From contig JAJRAG010000154.1 in the NCBI GenBank assembly GCA_028682925.1, positions 1 to 5,370 on the forward strand: a DNA stretch of 5,370 nucleotides, read 5' to 3'. Below, in pieces: positions 5,302 to 5,370 of this stretch. Positions within the stretch are counted from its first letter, which is position 1. Each line of letters opens with the position of its first letter. The DNA comes from Methanomassiliicoccales archaeon (GTDB taxonomy: Archaea > Thermoplasmatota > Thermoplasmata > Methanomassiliicoccales > JACIVX01). The notes beneath the pieces are model-generated. The model saw only the letters and a program-made list of their open reading frames with translations, ran no database searches and was not told where the DNA came from. The position numbers were made by a program, and so were the translations under genes.

Positions 5302-5308
5302 CACCTTT
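5302..5308 (-). promoter_or_regulatory. Shine-Dalgarno of proS
   Basis: On the minus strand AAAGGTG is followed by 7 bases and the ATG at 5294. It supports this start over internal Met30, which lies within a conserved motif. Confidence 0.65.
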
Positions 5309-5340
5309 CGGCTAAGGGATTTGAGTATGAGCGACGTTTC

Positions 5341-5353
5341 TATAAATGTTTCC
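5341..5353 (-). promoter_or_regulatory. TATA box and BRE of proS
   Basis: The minus strand reads GGAAACA (BRE, 5347-5353) then TTTATA (5341-5346). The predicted start is near 5318, giving a leader of about 24 bases that contains the ribosome binding site at 5302-5308. This makes proS the first gene of its transcript. Confidence 0.75.
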
Positions 5354-5370
5354 AGCGAATGGCCCGGGAG

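Overview
The window comes from an archaeon. The evidence is a split PurS/PurL, an archaeal-type TrmI with its own N-terminal domain, a short prolyl-tRNA synthetase with a C-terminal four-cysteine domain, TATA boxes with purine-rich BRE stretches, and GGTG/GAGGT ribosome binding sites. Base composition looks like roughly half G+C by eye. A euryarchaeal lineage near Thermoplasmatota (for example Methanomassiliicoccales-like) is my best guess, but that is an impression from protein style, not a search. Three of the six visible stop codons are TAG (marC, the zinc-ribbon gene, proS), so there is no sign of TAG avoidance.

Layout: almost everything lies on the minus strand. Reading leftwards from about 3480 are a membrane/zinc-ribbon protein (3429 to 3001), trmI (2944 to 2165), a MarC-family membrane protein (2136 to 1489), purS (1433 to 1194) and purL (1185 to beyond the left edge). 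The gaps are 57, 28, 55 and 8 bases, so these genes could be co-transcribed, although TATA-like elements before trmI, marC and purS suggest internal promoters. To the right, proS (5294 to 3897) is a separate minus-strand unit with a good TATA/BRE and a ribosome binding site. Between proS and the zinc-ribbon gene sits one small plus-strand gene (3632 to 3841). It encodes a two-helix membrane protein, is convergent with proS and divergent from the zinc-ribbon gene.

Function: purS and purL encode two of the three subunits of FGAM synthase (step 4 of purine synthesis). purQ is not between them and must lie elsewhere. trmI methylates adenine in the T-loop of tRNA, and proS charges tRNA-Pro. MarC, the zinc-ribbon membrane protein and the small membrane protein have no assigned role. 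The gene content is mostly housekeeping.

The most interesting part is the 202-base divergent region 3430-3631. It holds two strong promoters, each overlapped by a perfect inverted repeat: 8-bp arms around the TATA box of the zinc-ribbon gene, and 7-bp arms covering the predicted start site and the ATG of an apparently leaderless small gene. I see no mobile element, CRISPR array, tRNA or rRNA. I do not claim a new defence or biosynthetic system here. No stretch longer than 300 bases lacks a gene.
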